Source: Gemmatimonadaceae bacterium (GTDB lineage: Bacteria > Gemmatimonadota > Gemmatimonadetes > Gemmatimonadales > Gemmatimonadaceae). Taken from it: a DNA stretch of 9,219 bases. This document shows, piece by piece, positions 6,593-9,219 of this stretch. The notes under the pieces were generated by a model. The model saw nothing but the letters and a program-made list of their open reading frames with translations, was not told the DNA's origin and ran no database searches. Numbering within the stretch: position 1 is the first letter of the stretch; the number at the start of each line of letters is the position of its first letter. The DNA is taken from the NCBI GenBank assembly GCA_013361745.1, contig JABFXM010000436.1, positions 1 to 9,219 of the forward strand, read 5' to 3'. The translations under genes were made by a program, and so were the position numbers.

Positions 6593-7870
6593 CTACCGGA
6601 TTACCATGAGCTTGTCCTGCGCGAGCTGCCGCTTCCCGTTCACCATCGATTCGACCACGACCAGATACATCCCGCTGGCGACACCCTCGCCACGTCCGTT
6701 GCGAAGCGGCCAGATCACGTTGACCGCGTAGTCCGCGCCGACGAGCGTCGAGCCACCGGTCGGCAGCGGCGATCCCGCGAACACGGTCCCCGTCGTCTTG
6801 TAGGTCACCAGACCGTCCATGTCGTAGATGGACAGCTTCCACCCGGTACCCGGATCGCCGTTGAAGGCGATGTTCGCGAGGTCGCCGTTGATCTCGCGCA
6901 CCGGGTTGTTGCCGAAGAGAATTCCTCGCGTGCTCGTCACGATCACGATCAGCGGTACCCGCTGCGCCGCCGTGCCCTGCCCCTGCACGATGAGCTCACC
7001 TCGATATCGTCCGCCGAGGATGCCGCGCGGGATCTGCACGGTGACGACGACGCGCGCCGTGTCGCCGAACTGGATCCCCGCCAGGTTGCCCGGCGAGAAG
7101 CTGATGTTCGATGCGGGGATGATCAGCCCGACCGCGCTCTCCGACCGCAGGTCGGTCGCGGTGACGCGGACGTCGCTCAGGTTCACGTTCCCGGTGTTCG
7201 CGATGCGGAACACGCCGCTCGCGCGCTGTCCGGCGCGGCCGCGGATCACGACGGAGTCGAGCGCAACCGCCGAATCGGGATTCACGAGGCTGAACGCCCG
7301 CTCCTCCGTGACCGTCACCTCGATGAAGATGCGGTCCTGAGCGAGCACTTCGCGGTTGGGCGAGTTGCGCACGCCGTAGATGCTGTCGCGCACCGACACC
7401 TGCCCGATGTACGTGCCGGCGACCGTCCCGCGCGGGACTTCGACGAACGCGTCGACCCGCGCCATGGTCCCGTTGGCCAGCGCCTTGGGCAGGTTCACGA
7501 GGATCACGTTCGCCTTCGGGATGGCCAGCGCCGGATTCGACACGTTGACCAGATTCCCCTGCAGATCGATCGGGGTGTAGATCGCGGTGAAGTTGCAGGC
7601 GGGCCCCGGCTGGTTGTAGCCGTCGTTGTCGACGTCGTACTGCGCCGAATCCGCGTTGATCAGGAAGAACTGGCCGCGGTTCGTGCTCGCGCCCGCGCGA
7701 CCGGTGAGGTGCATCGTGCTCCCCCACACCAGCACTCCCTGATTGTCCGAGATGTCGAAGTCACAGATGCCCGCCGGCAGCTGGGTCTGCGCCATCGCGA
7801 CGCTCGCCGATCCGAGCACTCCGACCACCACCGCCGCCCGTCGGGCCCACCACATTGCGTTGTCGTACAC
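6593..7870 (-). CDS. Secreted protein with repeated NEW3-like segments and a FlgD/type IX-like C-terminal module
   Basis: This is a 425-residue exported protein of unknown role. The signal peptide ends AMA|Q (cleavage after residue 27). The N-terminal part holds a DVDNDG loop (79-84), which matches the DxDxDG calcium-binding pattern. It also holds the only two cysteines (C36 and C92), a likely disulfide. Two beta-sandwich segments share a motif: VPRGTVAGTYIGQVSV (145-160) and IPRGILGGRYRGELIV (280-295), resembling the NEW3/CARDB-like Ig fold. FRIANTGNVNLSDVRV (221-236) is typical of that fold. The C-terminal 110 residues (NNPVRE, WKLSIYDMDG, ASGMYLVVVE, KLMVIR) match the FlgD-like or type IX sorting-tail module. 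The start is GTG at 7868-7870, not the ATG at 7853-7855, because AAGGAG sits 7 bases before the GTG. It lies 26 bases after the propeller gene and 12 before the barrel gene. Confidence 0.8.
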   Translation of the reverse strand: MYDNAMWWARRAAVVVGVLGSASVAMAQTQLPAGICDFDISDNQGVLVWGSTMHLTGRAGASTNRGQFFLINADSAQYDVDNDGYNQPGPACNFTAIYTPIDLQGNLVNVSNPALAIPKANVILVNLPKALANGTMARVDAFVEVPRGTVAGTYIGQVSVRDSIYGVRNSPNREVLAQDRIFIEVTVTEERAFSLVNPDSAVALDSVVIRGRAGQRASGVFRIANTGNVNLSDVRVTATDLRSESAVGLIIPASNISFSPGNLAGIQFGDTARVVVTVQIPRGILGGRYRGELIVQGQGTAAQRVPLIVIVTSTRGILFGNNPVREINGDLANIAFNGDPGTGWKLSIYDMDGLVTYKTTGTVFAGSPLPTGGSTLVGADYAVNVIWPLRNGRGEGVASGMYLVVVESMVNGKRQLAQDKLMVIR

Positions 7871-7877
7871 GCTCTAT

Positions 7878-7883
7878 CTCCTT
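7878..7883 (-). promoter_or_regulatory. Ribosome binding site that decides a GTG start
   Basis: AAGGAG on the minus strand lies 7 bases before the GTG at 7870 and 22 bases before the in-frame ATG at 7855. It is the best Shine-Dalgarno match in the window. It supports GTG as the start and so adds five residues to the signal peptide. Confidence 0.8.
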
Positions 7884-7896
7884 AGTGTGCGCCAGA

Positions 7897-9219
7897 CTAC
7901 GGATGGAAAGAAAGAACCACACCGCCCTCGCCGACCGCCCAGACCGAGGTCGCCGAATACGCCTCGATCCGCTGCAGCGCGGGGAAGGTCGCACCGTAGG
8001 CGTCAGCGCCGCGGACGCCCTGCCGCACCCAGGTCGCGCCGCCATCCGTGGTGCCGAAGATCAGCCCGATCCGGCGAGGCTCGCCATTCTGCACCTGCGT
8101 GACGTAGCTCCCGACCACCCAGCCGATCTTGTCGTTGTCCGGCGCGAACTGCACGTCGTAGTAGATGAGCGCCTGGTAGTCGGTCGAGTCTCGCGTCGGG
8201 ACGCCGAGATTGATGCGCGTGAGCGTCGTCGTTCCGTTCGCGATCCGCCCGAGGAATCCGTTCCCGCCGACGACGTAGATATCGCCGTTCGAGCGGCGGG
8301 CCACGCCCTCGTAGCTCACGACCTTGCCCGAATCGGCCGCGGTCCCCGCGATCTCCGACCACGACTCGCCCGCGTTCGTGCTCTGGTAGATGCGGCCGGG
8401 GATGAAGATGACGGTCGAGCCGTTGATGCGAACACCGCGCGACGTCGCGACGACGTTGTTCGTGTCCTTCGCGACGTAGTCGATGTCCGACACGCTCGAG
8501 AAGCCGGACGCTCCGAAACCGTTGCTGAACGTCTGGGTCGTGCGCCAGGTGTCATTCGACGGGTTGAGCTTGTAGAAGGTGGCCTGCGCGAACGAGCCGC
8601 CTCCGCCGAGCCCGAACAGTCTGCCGGTGGCCGCCGAATCCGCGCGGAGTCGCGTGATCAGCTGGCCGGAGATCGTGAACACGGTGTCGAAGCTCGACCC
8701 GCCGTTGACACTGTGGGTGATGACCCCGCGCGAGTTGCGCGTGTCGAAGTGCGACCCCCAGCCGTGCTGCGACGATACGAAGTCCACGTCATACGACGCC
8801 GCGAAGTAGGGCTGGTTGAAGCGCACTTCCCAGCGGTCGCCGACGCGGCGGTACAGCGGCACCTGGTTGGCGGCTACCCAGCCCGAATCCGGCATGTACA
8901 TCGACGCCCCGGTCAGGAGACCGCCGGTCGCGCGCGGCAGCTGATTCCAGAAGACCTGCGTGATCGGAGCCGCCTCGGTGAGGACGTTGCACACCCGAAC
9001 CCCGAGCGGCGTCGTGCCGTCGACACTCAGCAGGTTCTGCACGCGGATGCTGAGCGTCTGGCCGAACGGCAAGGGCGCGCTCGGCGTGAAGACGACCTGC
9101 TGTCCGTTGCCGGCGAGCGCGAGCCCACCGGGAATCTCGAAGCCGGTCGTCGCGTTGGTGACGATCACGTTCGCCCCCGACACCGTCGACGGGCTGACCG
9201 CCTGGGTGAAGTTGAGCGT
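7897..9219 (-). CDS. Secreted Ig-like plus BNR/Asp-box beta-propeller protein (5' end outside window)
   Basis: The frame is open through the window edge, giving 440 visible residues. A GTG at 9181-9183 could be read as a start, but the 12 codons upstream (TLNFTQAVSPST) complete an Ig-like strand, so the gene surely begins outside. Residues about 1-75 look like a bacterial Ig-like domain of the Big_5 type (FTQAVSPSTVSGANVIV, GNGQQVVFTPSAPLPFGQTL). From about residue 100 to the end lies a beta-propeller with Asp boxes SVNGGSSF (170-177), STNAGESW (280-287) and TTDGGATW (390-397). It also has blade motifs such as VDFVSSQHGWG, KIGWVVG and SVWAVGEGG, recalling sialidase/Ycf48-type propellers. Catalytic sialidase residues are not evident, so binding rather than hydrolysis is more likely. 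The product is presumably exported; the signal peptide is not visible. It probably forms an operon with the next two genes. Confidence 0.82.
   Translation of the reverse strand, partial: TLNFTQAVSPSTVSGANVIVTNATTGFEIPGGLALAGNGQQVVFTPSAPLPFGQTLSIRVQNLLSVDGTTPLGVRVCNVLTEAAPITQVFWNQLPRATGGLLTGASMYMPDSGWVAANQVPLYRRVGDRWEVRFNQPYFAASYDVDFVSSQHGWGSHFDTRNSRGVITHSVNGGSSFDTVFTISGQLITRLRADSAATGRLFGLGGGGSFAQATFYKLNPSNDTWRTTQTFSNGFGASGFSSVSDIDYVAKDTNNVVATSRGVRINGSTVIFIPGRIYQSTNAGESWSEIAGTAADSGKVVSYEGVARRSNGDIYVVGGNGFLGRIANGTTTLTRINLGVPTRDSTDYQALIYYDVQFAPDNDKIGWVVGSYVTQVQNGEPRRIGLIFGTTDGGATWVRQGVRGADAYGATFPALQRIEAYSATSVWAVGEGGVVLSFHP

Overview
The window is 9.2 kb of GC-rich bacterial DNA. Every gene I can support lies on the minus strand, so transcription runs from position 9219 towards 1. 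I see nine genes, two of them cut by the window edges. There is no RNA gene, insertion sequence or CRISPR array. The best guess for the source is Gemmatimonadota or another member of the Fibrobacteres-Chlorobi-Bacteroidetes (FCB) supergroup. The reasons are a SecA N-terminus with a long charged insert of the kind seen in Bacteroidetes and Chlorobi, a PorV-like barrel fused to an OmpA domain, and a secreted protein ending in a FlgD/type IX-like C-terminal module. This placement is inference from domain style, not from a search.

Region A (9219 to 5027) is a run of three exported or outer-membrane proteins with gaps of only 26 and 12 bases. In transcription order they are: a secreted protein with an Ig-like domain followed by a BNR/Asp-box beta-propeller (5' end outside the window); a signal-peptide protein with two repeated beta-sandwich segments and a FlgD-like C-terminal module; and an outer-membrane protein joining a PorV-like barrel to a peptidoglycan-binding OmpA domain. 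A near-perfect 16-bp inverted repeat lies just after the last stop codon and probably ends the transcript.

Region B (4830 to 1) is a tightly packed second unit: ugd, a UDP-glucuronate decarboxylase (UDP-xylose synthase) gene, a TPR-protein gene, bamD, nadD and the start of secA. Several joints overlap: ATGA at ugd/uxs, 8 bases at uxs/TPR and 16 bases at nadD/secA. The first two enzymes convert UDP-glucose to UDP-glucuronate and then UDP-xylose, for surface glycans. BamD and SecA serve outer-membrane protein assembly and protein export. NadD makes the NAD precursor. The unit therefore mixes envelope construction with NAD supply.

No stretch longer than 300 bases lacks a gene. The longest gap is 196 bases, at 4831-5026. 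I did not find a clearly new system. The strongest leads are the PorV-OmpA fusion beside a secreted protein with a type IX-like tail, and a shared 9-mer (TGCCTAACG) that forces rare TTA leucine codons in two unrelated genes.
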